The position numbers and the translations under genes are program-made. Under the pieces are notes generated by a model. It was not told the origin of the DNA and did not search any database. It saw nothing but the letters and a program-made list of their open reading frames with translations. A stretch of DNA of 64,000 nucleotides from Asterochloris sp. CNOR1 (Eukaryota > Chlorophyta > Trebouxiophyceae > Trebouxiales > Trebouxiaceae). Each line of letters starts with the position of its first letter. Positions within the stretch are counted from its first letter, which is position 1. Shown piece after piece: positions 36,743-50,200 of the stretch. The DNA is taken from positions 930,001 to 994,000 of the forward strand of contig OZ017754.1 in NCBI GenBank assembly GCA_963969365.1, written 5' to 3'.

Positions 36743-37000
36743 GTGTGTCAGGTCTGTGCACTCATGCTTCTATCATGCCTTTGTAGAGTTGATGTGTGCC
36801 CTCCTGGATGCACCGTTACGTTGTTTTAACTATCCTGCATTTACACACCACGGCCTGCGAGTTCACATGCAAATATTGATACCAGGAATTGGCGATATCC
36901 CCATCTGACAAGTCCACCAATCGAACCCACCTTCGATTCTTGCGGTGGCCTTCAACGTGGGAGTTAAGCAAGCGACCCCTTTGCTACGCGTGTTGCGGGC

Positions 37001-37756
37001 ATGTCTCCATGGATGATGGAGTGAGTGCTGGGCCAGGCAGTTGCATGTGTGGCCGCAATGGCTCAAAGATAAGGGCCCCAGCCTCATGTACTTCATGATT
37101 GCTCTTGCAGGTGCATCGAAGCTGCCGAAACCGAGGATTTGCATTTTCTGCAGTCAAAATACACTGTCCACCAGTTTGAGTATGCTCAGCTCGCGGAGAT
37201 CAGCTACGTCGCAGCCAGAGGAGGCCAGCTGAAAATGCTGCAGTGGTTATGCCATCAGGGCGTTCCTGCATGCAATCGTATGTGCAGTGAGGCAGCCAGT
37301 GGGCCCCACCTGGCCGTGCTCCAGTGATTACAAGAGCAGGGCTGCCAGTTGGATGAGATCACCTGTGCAGCTGCCGCACGCGATGGACAGCTGGCGGTAC
37401 TGAGATGGGCGCGGCAGCATGGCTGTGCCTGGGACTCGAGCACGTGCGAGGCTGCAGCCGAAGGTGGCCACCTGGCAGTGCTGCAGTATGCCCGTCAGAA
37501 CGGCTGTCCCTGGAGCCCAAGCACGTGCGCTCGTGCAGCCAGTGGAGGCCACCTGGCAGTGCTGCGGTTTGCCCGTGAGAAAGGCTGTGCCTGGCACTCA
37601 AGGACATGCGAGGCTGCAGCCAGACGTGGCCACCTGGCAGTGCTGCAGTTTGCACACCAAAACGGCTGCGAATGGGGTCCCGGAACCTGCAGTGCAGCTG
37701 CTGAAGGTGGCAATCTCAGCATTGTGAAGTGGCTGCGCCAACATGGCTGCCCATGA
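37001..37756 (+). pseudogene. Ankyrin-type repeat protein with one in-frame TGA
   Basis: Two exons are inferred: 37001-37020 (MSPWMM and the first two bases of the Glu codon) and 37111-37756, 222 codons in one frame. From about residue 30 the protein is a series of 27-residue (81-bp) ankyrin-like units such as TCEAAAEGGHLAVLQYARQN followed by GCPWSPS. This unit type is common in green algae, oomycetes and large DNA viruses. A single TGA at 37325-37327 interrupts the third unit, where sister units have Trp or an aromatic residue; TGG to TGA is one base. Everything on both sides stays open, so this is either a very young nonsense mutation, a polymorphic null or a base-call error. The gene may encode a functional protein in other strains. 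Confidence 0.65.
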
Positions 37757-38257
37757 GACTGCCGCACAAGTCACTCGGCAGCTCACCACAACCAACTTGA
37801 AGTTTTGAGGTGGTCTCGTCAACAGCAACCTCCATGCCCTTTGTGGTCCCGCCAGATCACACTGTTTGTGCTTCGACCTGACTCCTGTATGCTTGTATAC
37901 CTTTTGCAGCAACAAGCACCCCTGTGTGCCAGCTACATTGCTAAGGCTCGTGCCACTGCAACAGAGATTACACATGCATTTGCTTTACTCAAGGCAACTC
38001 TGCCACAGGACTCCCCATGAGCTTGTGCTGAAAATTGTGAGTTTGGCATTTACAAATGTCCAGAAGTGATCTGACTTTGCATGCTCAAGCAAGCTTTGCA
38101 CAGAAGTGAAGCAGATGTTGTGCTGTTGGAGGTCAAGTTCAGCAGGACTGAATCTATCTGCTACACATACAAGGAACCTCTGGGTCTCTGTGTGGCCATC
38201 TACCAAGCTTGAATGATGAAATCACACACATAAATCAACTTAGGCTGTCCAGATGCG

Positions 38258-41200
38258 TCAGGACTGGTCGAACTCTGGCTTGAGGTGCCACTGCTTGCCG
38301 CCAGCAGCACCTCGTTGCAGCACGGCCACCTGCCGCAGCGTCTGCTTAAACAGCACAGCATGCTGCTGGTCAATGTTCGGGAAGCTGGTGATGATCTGGG
38401 AGCTGCTGGCGGCCCCACTATGCTGCTGCAGGTGATGTACAAGCTGGCGGCTGATGTTTTCAGCAATAGTGTAGGAGCTAGAAGGCCCTGCAACTGAAGG
38501 GGGATCTGCAGAGGCGGCAGCTGTGGCGTCGTCCTGTGCAGCTGTGGTGAGGACCTGCTGCCGGCTGCGCATGCGAGCAAGCAGGTCCTCAGACCGCAGG
38601 GCTGCGCTCGCGCCGCTGGTGCCTGCCAATGCGCCTGAACCAAAGCGGGGGGCGCCCCCTGAGCTGCTCAACCCTGTAGCAAAGGAGGCGATACTTAGTG
38701 ATTGAGTGGAGCCTGCTGCTTCGGCCTGCCTGCCAGTGTTCCAGGAGCTGAAGCAGGAGGCTGCCCTGCACTGTTTGATTTGCAGCAGAACAGGTGGGTG
38801 TAGTGACTGGGCCAGTGCCTGCTGCCGTCCTGGCACTGCACCTGAGCCAAAGCAGGCAGCGCCTGATGTGCTGCACGCACCTGCAGCAGGGCAAGGTGCC
38901 GTGTTGTACATTGATAAAGCCTGCTGCCCCGACCTGCCAGGCAATGCGCCTGAGCCAGAGAAGGGGGGGGGGGGGGTGGTCAGGCTGTGCTATTCTCTAC
39001 CTGGGCCAGACAGCTGGTCTTTTAGGTGTGTGTAGCTGCTCAGGTCAGACAAGGCACAAGGTGCCACGACAATCCTGTAGGGAGGATGCTGGATGGCAGG
39101 GGGCAGCTGGCAGGGCACAGCTCTGGCAGCAGGCAGAAAAGGCCGTCAGTGTCAACATGCAAGAAGGCGGGGGCAAGCCACTGATGGCGTAGACCCCACC
39201 TGCACGCGTGTCCCTACCTGCAGCCCTTCCAGCACGGGTACTAGCTGCCTGCCCGAAGCGGGGGCGCCCAATAGCTCCCCCGCTGGCAGCCACCGCTGAA
39301 GACGGGAGACCAACTGCGCCATGCCTGCCTGTCCAGGTGGGCTGGTTTATGGCAGCCTGCATGGCAGGGCAGGGACTGTCGGAGCAGCTGGGACATGGCA
39401 CTGAGGCACACCGATGCAGGCTGCCATCGGAGGTCTGTGAAACAGAGTACAATGTGGCGAAGCCGCTGCCCGCTGAGCTGACAAGCCGCCAGCATGCCTG
39501 GCATCAGGACAAGTGCAGGGCAGCAGTAGCAACTCAGATGCATGCAGTGTAAGGCCTTCTAGGGGACAGCATCAGCCCACCTGCTGGCATCACGACATGT
39601 GCAGGGCAGCAGCTAGTCAGATATATATGCAGTGTAAGGCCTTCTAGGGGGACAGCATCAGCCCACCTGCTGGCATCACGACATGTGCAGGGCAGCAGCT
39701 AGTCAGATATATATGCAGTGTAAGGCCTTCTAGGGGACAGCATCAGCCCACCTGCTGGCATCACGACATGTGCAGGGCAGCAGCTAGTCAGATATATATG
39801 CAGTGTAAGGCCTTCTAGGGGACAGCATCAGCCCACCTGCTGGCATCACGACATGTGCAGGGCAGCCGCTAGTCAGATATATATGCAGTGTAAGGCCTTC
39901 TGGGGACAGCATCAGCCCACCTGCTGGCACTCCTGACGCGATAGGCGCAGGGCCTCTGCAGCCTGCCGGGCCACGCGGGAGGCCTGATAGTCTACAGCCC
40001 TTGCCTCGGGGTCATTTGCCCCCTCAATCTTGCTGTGGTCCAAGGCGCTCAACACTCCAGTGCCCTCAAAGAGGTCCCTCAGGATCTTGGCATTGTCATG
40101 CCCTGCAGAAGGCATGGCGGGGCCTTTGAAGTGCTGGAGGTGCTGCAGCCAGTGCTTGTGGCCTTGCTGCCATGCCTGCAGAGGGCTTGGCCGCAGTGTT
40201 AAACTCTGTGAGCCCCGCTGCCAGCGCAAACTCACTTGCTTCTGTGACCTGTAGTGAGCCACAGAGTGCAGTTTTAGTGGCTACTTGTACTTGTGCCTTG
40301 CTGGCCCTGCCGAGGCTGCCTGCAGGTCACTTCAAGGGTGACAGGCTGAAATGCACAGAGGCGCACTTTGCAGCAGCACTGCACTCTGCATGCTAAGGCC
40401 ACACGCAGAGGGTCTTCGTCCTGCAACCCTGCAGACAACCTGCACACAGCCCAGTCTCATTCAGGCTTCAATCCTGGCTGCCCACCCTGACAACTTTTCT
40501 TCTTGCAGCTGCCTGTGCTGGCCCTGCCAACAGCAGCAGCTGCAGCCCGCAAAAGCATGCTGGCGTCCTCACCTTCCCCACCATGCAACAAGGCAGCCAG
40601 CGACTGCCTACGTGACAGCTCACCGTCACATCTAGGCTCCTCTTCTGACTGCCTACAGAGACAACAGATAGCTTACCTTGACTGGGCTCCCATCATGGCT
40701 GCCCACTGTGACAGAGGGGCTCCCCTCACTGCTGCCTGCACTGGCCCTGCTGGCTGCACTAGCTATCACCCTCTGCATATTTACTTTGACAACAGGCAGG
40801 TCTCTGTATGCTCTCTCCACCCACCCCACAGAGCACCTTCATCAGGCTTCCTGGCTGCCCGCCATGACAAAAGACAGCCTACCATTGTTTGTCTTCTCGC
40901 TTGCTGTCCCCTGTGACGGCAGGCTCCTTGCGGCTGTCAGCGCTCCAGCCCTGTCGGGAGGTGCAGCCTTCTGCATGCTAACCCTCACACCTTTGCTTCA
41001 CACCACCCCACAGAGCAGCCTGCACACAGCCCACCTTCATTGGGACTCCCGTCCTGGCTGCCCACTGTGACGACAGACTCCTCCTCACTGCTGCCTGCAC
41101 TGGCAGCTGCAGCTGCAGCAGCCCTGACAGAGCCCCCAGCGCGACTGCGGCCGCCAGAGAAACATCCCGCGGGCTGCCCTGAGAGAGGTGAGGGGCTGGC

Positions 41201-44200
41201 CACGCCCTTCACGCCAGTCAGCAGGCTGCCCTCTGCATCCTCATTTGCTGTGCTCTCCTCCAGGACAGCGGCTGTGAAAGCCGCTGCAGCAGCTGCCGGG
41301 GCCTGCACGGAGCCAAGCACCAATCATGGCTTGAGTGCAGGTCACACATGCCATGCTCGTGTGCTGAGCTGTATCCCGGCACAGCAGAGGTGTGCAGTGC
41401 CAGGCTGAGCACCATGTAACAGTGCCCTGCACTGCTCCATGCTGGTCAGCAGTCTCAGAATCACTGGACCCGCCTGTGGGCGCGCAATCTGGCCAGCTTC
41501 TGGGTCCTCAGGAGCGGTGACCTCGCCGTTCAGGCTGGCAAACATGTCAGCAGTCTCAGTCTGGGGTGCATACTCATCCCCCAGGGTAAACAGGTCAGCC
41601 ATGTCCTTGGCCTTGAAGAAACGCTTCTGGCGGGGGTCGCTCAACACCTGCAGGCACGAGGACATCTGTCAAAACGGGTGCACATTCCAGAGTCACGCGC
41701 ATGCTCACATACACAGAGCTCTTGGCCGCTAAGAGTCAGGAATGGCAGCCAGTCGCGACTTCTTGTCGAAGCAGTTGGCATGAGTCCTGCCCAGTGGGCG
41801 GCGTCCAGCCAGCATGCAAAGCGGCTTGGCTCAGCGAGCGGTGGTGCAGAAGCCCCAAGGTAAGTGCAGAGGGCTGAGGCTGGCATGGCAGCGGTTGCTG
41901 TCAGGCTGGCTGTGCACTAATGCACTGCAGGGTATCCACGGTGGAGTGGCCTGAAGGTATCTGTGAGCATGCCTGTGTGCACCAAGCTGGGCAGCCTGGA
42001 CAGCAGGCAGACCAGCATGCAGATCCCTCTGCAGAGCCCACCTTGTTGGTGAGGAACTGCTTGTAGATCTGCCTGTGGTACACCTTCTCCTCAATGGTGC
42101 CACTGGTAATCAGCCGGTACACAGTCACCTGCAGCCACAGCACTGTGCAGCTGGCAGTCCGCTGCTGTGTCACTGCTGTTGAGGGTGACAGGCGCTGGTG
42201 AAGGTGACCGCACTGGCAGTTGGTGCCGCAGATCCTCTATACCACGTTGCCATTTCACAGCACCACCCAGGAGTGGACGGCAGCACTGTCAGCAAGCAAA
42301 ATCCTCTCTGCAACTGGTGCAAGCCTGGATGCAAGGAACTGCACCTGTCGCTTTTGGCCAATGCGCCACGCCCGCTCCCTGGCCTGCATGTCTGTGGAGG
42401 GGTTCCAATCGGGGTCATACACCATCACCCTGCAGGGCACCAGCAGCTGTGTCAGTGAAAATGCTCACCACTGACCTGCTGTGCTCGTGTGACCCTGATG
42501 CTGAAAGCAGGGGCAGCAGTAGTTTGCACCGCAGCACAGGATCAGCCCCAGCTGTGCGCAAGCCGTCTGTAGTGAAGTTGAGGCTGCATGCTCTTGCTCT
42601 GCCTTGTGTGGCTGGCTGCGCCACGGGTGCATTGGCTTTCCATCAGGCTGTGGCCCTCCCTGACAACCTCAAGGGTCAGCAGGAACACAAACACAGCACT
42701 GCAGACTGTGCCGGCCCACCTGTTGGCCCCTGTCAGGTTGATGCCCAGGCCACCGACCTTGGTGGTCAGCAGGAACACGAATACATTGCCCTTGTTGTTG
42801 AAATCATCCACCAGACGAGCGCGCATGCCAATGGGCGTTGACCCATCCATGCGGTGGTAGGAGTAGTCTGCCCTCTGCAGGCACCGGCAGAGGTCGTCTT
42901 GGATGAGCAGTCGCCAAGCCAGCAAAGCGGGCCAATTTTAGCACAGGCAGCATGCAGGCACAGACTACCGGTTGCTTTGAGTGGGCAGCTTGTCTGTTGT
43001 GGCAGCAGGGCAGGCACCAGCCACAGCCAGGATGATGCAGAGACACAGGCAGAATGGCTGCATCAGTGCATGGTGAGTCCTGTCTGTGTTGGCAGCCTGC
43101 CTAAGCAACCTACAGGTCATGCCTGCAGGAGCAAAGACTGAATGTGGCTGAACGCGTTTGCTGGTCTAGAGTCAGCATGGCTATTCCAGCGGTTGACCTG
43201 TAGGCGCCAGAACAATGAGCAAACAGCGTGCAGGCAGCGGCGCAGGACCGCTTGAGACCGCAGCCTGTGGCCTGGATTGCAGGCAGGCACCAACAGCAGC
43301 AGAGGTGGCATGCAGGCCCCGGTCGCGGCAGAGGGTGGCATGGAGGCAAGCGCAGATGGCCCTGCCTGCACAGCGCCCTCCAGGATGTCCAGCATCTGCT
43401 GCGTCTGGGTGAACAGCAGGGCCTTGTGTCCCTGCTCGTGCCAGTGAGCCAGGACCTGCAGCACAGCCACTACCACATCTTGTGCCTGGTTAAATGCCTC
43501 TTGAAACTGTACTTTAGATGCTTTGCCACTGGTCAAAACAAGTCTGCCTCTGGTCCTGCAAGTCGGCCAGCGCGTGCGGCACAGCTGGGGCAGCCTCAGC
43601 TGCCTAGGTGGACAGCAAGGCCCTGCTTGTGGTGAGTCAGCACCTTTCATGACAGAGTGATCCCTGCACCACACACCCCTGCACCATACACACTCAAAGG
43701 CAAGGCTGGAGCCCAGGGGTGGCTGCCATTTGTCACACCAAACAGGGCCCAAGGCTTTGCTGACTGAACGCCAGACAAGATGGGCCACATTGAAGCAGCT
43801 GGTGAGGAAAGTGCACCATCAGCCAAACAGTCAGGGCCTAGCATCCAGTGGGGCTATCCTACAAGTGCAGCACCTCAGATGTGCATTAACCTGGCTGTGA
43901 TGGTGCTGAGGGTCCAGCAGCGCATGTTGAGGCCAACAACGAGTTACCCACAGCATTGGGTACCACGCGTGCAATCAGCGCAACCAGTCTCTGGAGAGGC
44001 CTCCTGCACACCTTGAGTGCGACTGTCAGCTTTCCTGAGCGCTCAGGATTGCCGTAGTCCTCAGTCCCTTGATACTTGGTACGCTCCAGGAGGTCAGGGT
44101 GGTTGCAGATCTTGCGCAGGATGTCGATGCCTGCCAGGGCATTTTTGTCCCCTGCACAATGCAGCAGGCAGCTGAAGCACATCATGGGCAGGTCGTCACC

Positions 44201-47200
44201 GCCTGCTGGGCACTCCAGTCCTGTACGCATTGAGCCAGCATACTGGGCGCTGGTCGCCTAGCAGGGTCATGCAAGCGTCTGCAGCGGTCTGCCATCAAAG
44301 AGGGTGCGTGTATCTCTGCAAGCCCTGCGCCCAGCACAGATGCCTGGTGTGGGACTGCTGACACAGCAACACAGCTGACACCACTCTAGGCAGCATGCCT
44401 ATGAGCTGTGGCAGGTTGTAAGCACACACCTTGCACAATCTCCTCAACTTCCTTGCTGCTGAGGTAGGACCGGTAGATGTCGCGCTGCTCCTTGGACAGT
44501 TTGCAGAAGAGGACCTGCAGGCAGGCAAGGCACTTTAAAGCTAGACAAAACACTGTTGTCACTGTCTGTCCATTGCCAACAGGCGCCTGAACAGCTTGCA
44601 GAGCAGCATCTGCTGCCAAGTCAGGTAAAGAGGAGTATGTGAGCCCACGACACGCGGTCCAGCCGCCTGGACAGTGGGCAACAAGCCCCTGGCGCCAGGG
44701 CCTGCCTGTGGTGCTGACTGTAGAACTTTCGCGGCCACATGGGGGCAGTCAATGTACACGAGCAGCTTCTGCAGGGATTGAGGTCTGCAGGGTGTGCAAC
44801 CTGCTATAGCAGCCACCTGCTCTGTTTTCTGAGGTAGCTGGGCATTGACGTCAGCCTTGCGCCGCCGTAGCAGGTAGGGGGAGATGAGGTCGCGCAGCAC
44901 TACTGCGCATTTGTAGGCGGTAGTCACCTGAAGACAGACAGAGCAGGGCAATGCTCATACAGGGATACCACAGGAAGCAGGTAAACTTGCAGGAGGGATC
45001 CTGGTCACCTGCAGCCAGTGGGGGCAGGCGGTGTGATACGTGTAAGAGAGACCACAGGCAGTGGTTGCCCCTCAAGAGGGGCTGTAGTCACCTGCAGCCA
45101 GCAAAGGAGGCAACCCGATGAAAAGGCCAGCACAGGTGCAGGGTGTGCCCAGATGGGACAGGGTTGCCTGCAGCCGGGGCAGACAGACACTGGGACCAGG
45201 ACACCTTGCAGGCACTTGATGGTCTGCAGCAGTTTAATAGCCCCTGAGGAGCCCTCCTGCTGTGTAAGAATAACAGCTCCCACGGACGGCAACAAGATAA
45301 GGGCCGAGCAGGACTGCCAGGCCTCACACATCAACTGCTCAGGGCAGCCAGAAGTGTCTGCAGAGGGCTTGACTGTCCCGATCAGGCATGCATCATCATG
45401 CTGGCCAGGCCTGCCCGCACTTGCGGGGTCAGCCTAGTTGCCAGGTTGTTTGGGCAGTGCTTTAGGTTCACAGATGCCAGCGCACCCCCCACTGCTGCAG
45501 ACAGCACAGGATCACTGTGGGCCAGGCCCACCTGCACTTGCGAGGCGTTGGCATAGCCACCAAACTGGATGGGGAGCGCGAACTGGGTGGTGAACACAGG
45601 CAGCGTGCCCAACTTGCCAGGGAAGACGTAGTCAAACAGGGACCAGAGCTCTGCCAGCTTGTTCTGAATGGGGCTGCCAGTCATGATGATCCTGTGCACA
45701 GTCTGCAGCTGCTTGGCCACCAGCGTGACCTGCAGACACAGCAAGTCAGATCAAGTGTGTATACCAGCAGGATGCATCAACACTGGGGCTGAGGGTTGGG
45801 TATTGCAAGCACGGGGCTGTGCCTCAGCATCTGGCCTGTCAGGCATGAACCAGTCAGGGAGCTGATCAAAGCAGCTTTGCTGGCACGACATGCCTGCTGC
45901 AAGCAGGTGAACCCACCTCAGCATCTGGATTGCGAATTTTGTGGCCCTCGTCCAGTATGGCATAGCCCCAGGGGACATGCAGGAGCTCATCGCGCTGCAG
46001 GCGAAGCTGCTCGTAGCTGGTGACCAGCACGCCTGCGGGGGACTTAGCTATAGATGCGACGAGGTCCCTGCACACAGTGAGGCTCTGCATCACGATCAGG
46101 TGTTTGGCTCGCAAGTCGGGCTGCCAAATCCACTCATTCCAGTCAGGATAGTTGTGAGGCTCTGCAGATGTGTGCGGCACACTGTAGCGCTGGCATGCAG
46201 ACCCAAGTCTGAAAAGAGCTTGAATCGCTCCCTGCAGAGGATCACTGGGTCTGTGGGACCTGGGCCAGCACAGCGCGCACTGCATGTGCGTAAAGTCTTC
46301 AAGGCTGCGCTGACGTGCATGACACTGCAGAGCACAAAAGCATGAGGACTCCCTCAGCTGCGATGTGCCCACTGCAGCGCTGCATGTAGCAGCTGCCTGT
46401 GGAAGGACAAGGCCAGATTGCGGGACTTCAAAGGTGGCTGTTGTCCTTCTTATTTGAGTGTTGATGCTTGCACTGCAGACCTCTAACAGGTCATGCGCAA
46501 CAGGACAGTGTGGGTGACGCAGGCAGGAAATTGAAGCAGAAGCAGCAGTTTTGTGCGAAGTACTGCCTACCTGCGGCTCTGCCGAATCCTGCTGCTGCTC
46601 TTGGAGCTGTCGTGCAGAATGACAACACGGAACAGAGGATACCACAAGCGCAGCTCGCGCAGCCACTGCCGTAGTACGGTTGCAGGACACACAATCAGGG
46701 TGGGCTTGAACAGCCCGCTCTGATGAAGACCTGCCAGGAAGGCGGCCAGCTGGACCGTCTTGCCCAACCCCATCTCTGCAGCAGGACGCATTGTAATTTC
46801 AGCAGCGTTCATGGTTCTCGCCAAGGCCCTTGTCTGCGGCACCGCGAAGCATCCTCTGCTCACACCTGAGCCACATCAAGAGTGCTCAACCCTGGTGCTG
46901 CCGCAGCAATGCATGCGGGCACAATGATGCCCGGTCCCTAGCATTGCATTCCTGCCAGCTATGCTCAGCACTAGCAGACAGGTGCAAAGGCAGCATCATG
47001 AAGCAGTGCTCGGCACCTTCGGCATGCAGGAGATGACTTACCATCACCAATGATCCCTCCTGCACGCTGAGTGTGCAGCTCCCAAAGCCACTTGACACCT
47101 GCATCACTCAAGTGCTTTGATTGGCAAAGCTAGGACTGCTGAAGCAGCTGACTGCTGGGCATGCAGCGGCGCACTGTTCCAGGATCAGACAGCATGTATT

Positions 47201-50200
47201 TGCGGCCACTTCTGCAGCCGATGCTAGATGCAGATCTGCACAGGATCACTGTCTTGCCTGCAGACAGCAAGTAGTTGCAGCCAGTCACGCAGCGAGCACC
47301 CATGGCACAACTTTGCACACTATGTGTGTGTACGTGCAGGTGGCACCCTGAACAGCCACACAACTAACATCCGAAACTGCAAAGTGGCGCCTTGGGATAC
47401 GGGTGTGCTACACTGATGATACGGAGCTTGATGGTATTGGTTCTGATGTCAAACAGCATCCTGTGCATGCTGCTGGACAGGATGTAATTGTAGGCAATTG
47501 CAGCGGCGGCCACCTCTACAGTTAAACTCAGGCCAAAAGCTTGGGGAGGTCTCTGTTCTTTCAGTTGCAGGCAGCATTGCAGGTGCAGCCACTTGCAAGA
47601 AATGTTGCGTTGAGCAACTAGGAGACAGTGGAGAAAGAGGTCCCTCGCTGCATCTCACCAGTCTTCTGGTAGTCAAATAGCTTATTGTAGATGGTGTTGG
47701 ACAACTTGAAGCCGCCGTCAAACACAACGTCTTCCTCAGCAGGCTCTGCAATATCGCCGCCAGCTTCAGCAGCCTGGGAGGCGGCAGCTGCAGTGGACTG
47801 CTGCAAGCGTTGCACTTTCTTCCTGCGCTCCTCGTACAGGTCCTCATCGGCGTCGTCAAAGTCTCCCAATGGGTCATCAGTCACCTCTGCAAACATGTAT
47901 CTTGGTTCACCTGCCTTATCTCTCTTGTTTGCTCCTTCAGTGCTGGCCTCCAGCCTACGTTCAGAGCCAACTGGTGCCTGAGGCCAGGAACCAGCTCTTC
48001 ATTCTCTGCTGATCAGCTTCAAGCACAATCCCTATCCAGCTGTCATTACCTGTGCAAGAAAACAGCCGACAGACACCTGCACCACGACTTGCTGCTCCTG
48101 GCCTGCTGACTGTCAATAGGTGATCCATCGACTCTGCAGACTTGCAGATGACATTGCTGCATCAGCACAGTTTTTTGGCAGCTGTGCTGACAGGCATGCA
48201 GCTCTGCAAGCAATGTCGGCAGAGTGGGCTGTGTACAGACACCTGCCAGGAAGTCATCAGCATCCTCTGCAAGCAGGCATTGACACGGTCTGTTGGCTCA
48301 GCGCCGCAGACAACCACGAGTCAGCAATGCTCTGCATGCTGAGTTCAGGCAGCGGGCAGCAGCTCCAACACAGCTACTCAAGGTCCCATCCGTGAGCACT
48401 GCAGGCGAGACCTGCCAGCAGGCTTCATGGCACCTGATCATTCAGAGCTTGCTGCACCACCAGCATGAGTAGTCCACACCAGAACAGCATGCCAGGTCAA
48501 GTACAACTCGGATCACTCATTTGGCTGGTGGCAGCGGCGTGCTGATCAGTGCTGGCTTCTAGCACACCCATTGGGCTCCTCGAGGCAGTCTGCTAAACTT
48601 GGAATGTACCTGAGGCCACGTCACTGGCATCAGAGTCAGAACCACCAGCTTCTCCGTCCAGTGTGTCCTCATAAACACTGCCCTCTTCATCATCGTCTCC
48701 TGCCTGCCTGCAGCGCTTCTTGCTGCAGCAGCAGACAGGAGTGGCTGTCGTAGGGGTGCAGTCAGAGCCACACAGACAGCTCAGAATGGAGCCGCAGCAC
48801 ATCTGTCCAAGATCAGAGTTCTTGCAAGTGCATACTGCAACCACCAGTGAACTGCTACATGTCCTGCCCACTGGCTGCATGGCAGCCATCACCATTCCTC
48901 AAGCAGGCGTGCCCGCGCACAGCGCTTCAGGCAGCACCTTAAACAGCGTGGCCAGTAGCCGTGAAATATGAAGATGGGCAAGGCGTATAGCAGCAACCAG
49001 GGCACCTGGCTGGCCTGCATCTGCTTCAGCCCATGCAGACAGACCTACCATCTAGCGAACTTTAGCAGAGTTTGCACTCTTTGCTTTCTCTTCTACTGTC
49101 TTGCCAGCCTTTCGGCACCAACAAACCCTCCATCAGCTAAGCCTGCCCTTACACGGCGGTCCAGGCATACATTGCACACCAAATGCAGGTTTGCACAGCC
49201 ATGGAACTCGAACATCTGCAGAGAATGTGGCAGCAACTGCCTGACCCTGCGGCTGGCGGCTTGCCCCAGATCTGTTGTGAGGCTAATCCCGCTGCTGTGG
49301 GGAGTTGATGTGCCTGCTGCTGCGCCCTAGCAAATCAGTAGGGTCCCCGTCAAGAGTTGTGCTGGGATGACGTGCCAGCTCAGGGTGGAGAGGCTTGCAA
49401 CCTAGCCTCTCTCAAGGTCTCACCTGGGCCTGCCCACACGCAACGGCTTGGACTTGGCTTTTGCCAGAGTCTGTCGCCGCCGCTTCTTGCGGGGCTTCAC
49501 GTTGTTGGCAGTGGCTTGCCGCCAGAACAGCTCATCCACTTTGCGAGCCCGGGCCTCGAGGCGGGGCAGCTCCTCAGGGTGTACCTGGAGCCAAGGTCCA
49601 AGCTACAAGACAGGGCATTTCCTACATTGGGGCAGTGTCAAGCACGGCTGTTTGGGTATGTTTGTAGCCGGATCCCATGTGTCTGACATGGCATTCCCCG
49701 CTGTCACGCAACAAAGATAGACACAACAGCCCTTGTGGTGCACCAGCTATGGGCCAAGCATGTGGAACAGCATGTTCTGCAGTCGGGGTAGAGACCTTCT
49801 GCATGCCAACCTTGACTGAAAACTGCCTGCACTTGAAAGCTAAGCTGCTGAGCGGCCCTTGCCTCACCAGCTGGGCTCTTGGCTTGCTCGCTTTCAGTGC
49901 CTGGTAATCCTTGGCCAGCTGATTGAAGGGTGCTTCAGTGGCAGCTGCAGCGTCCTGGTCCTCATCATCTGCAGTTAGCAAAGATGTTTACAAAATGTAG
50001 AGGCAAGCTGCCGAGGCTAGATGGGTCAGGCAAGCATCACAGCAGCATGCCCAGACAGGCTCAACCACTCAGCTGACTTAGGAGGAGTGTCAGCAGATGC
50101 ACGGCAGCAAACCAGCCAAGCGCCCTCAGGCTACAGGGAGCAGGCGCGACACATGACTTGTGCACTGCTGCTTGGACCCAGATCTGGGACCATCTGCAAT

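Noticed and set aside
36895-37000. Possible tRNA on the minus strand (GGTTCGATTGG motif)
   Set aside because: The flanks do not pair into a T arm or acceptor stem, and no cloverleaf could be drawn.
37325-37327. TGA as a selenocysteine codon
   Set aside because: Sister repeat units have Trp or another aromatic residue there, not Cys, and no SECIS-like element was recognised.
39486-39930. Regular repeats suggesting a CRISPR array
   Set aside because: The units are 85 bp with no spacers, in a nuclear gene, and contain an exon end and donor.
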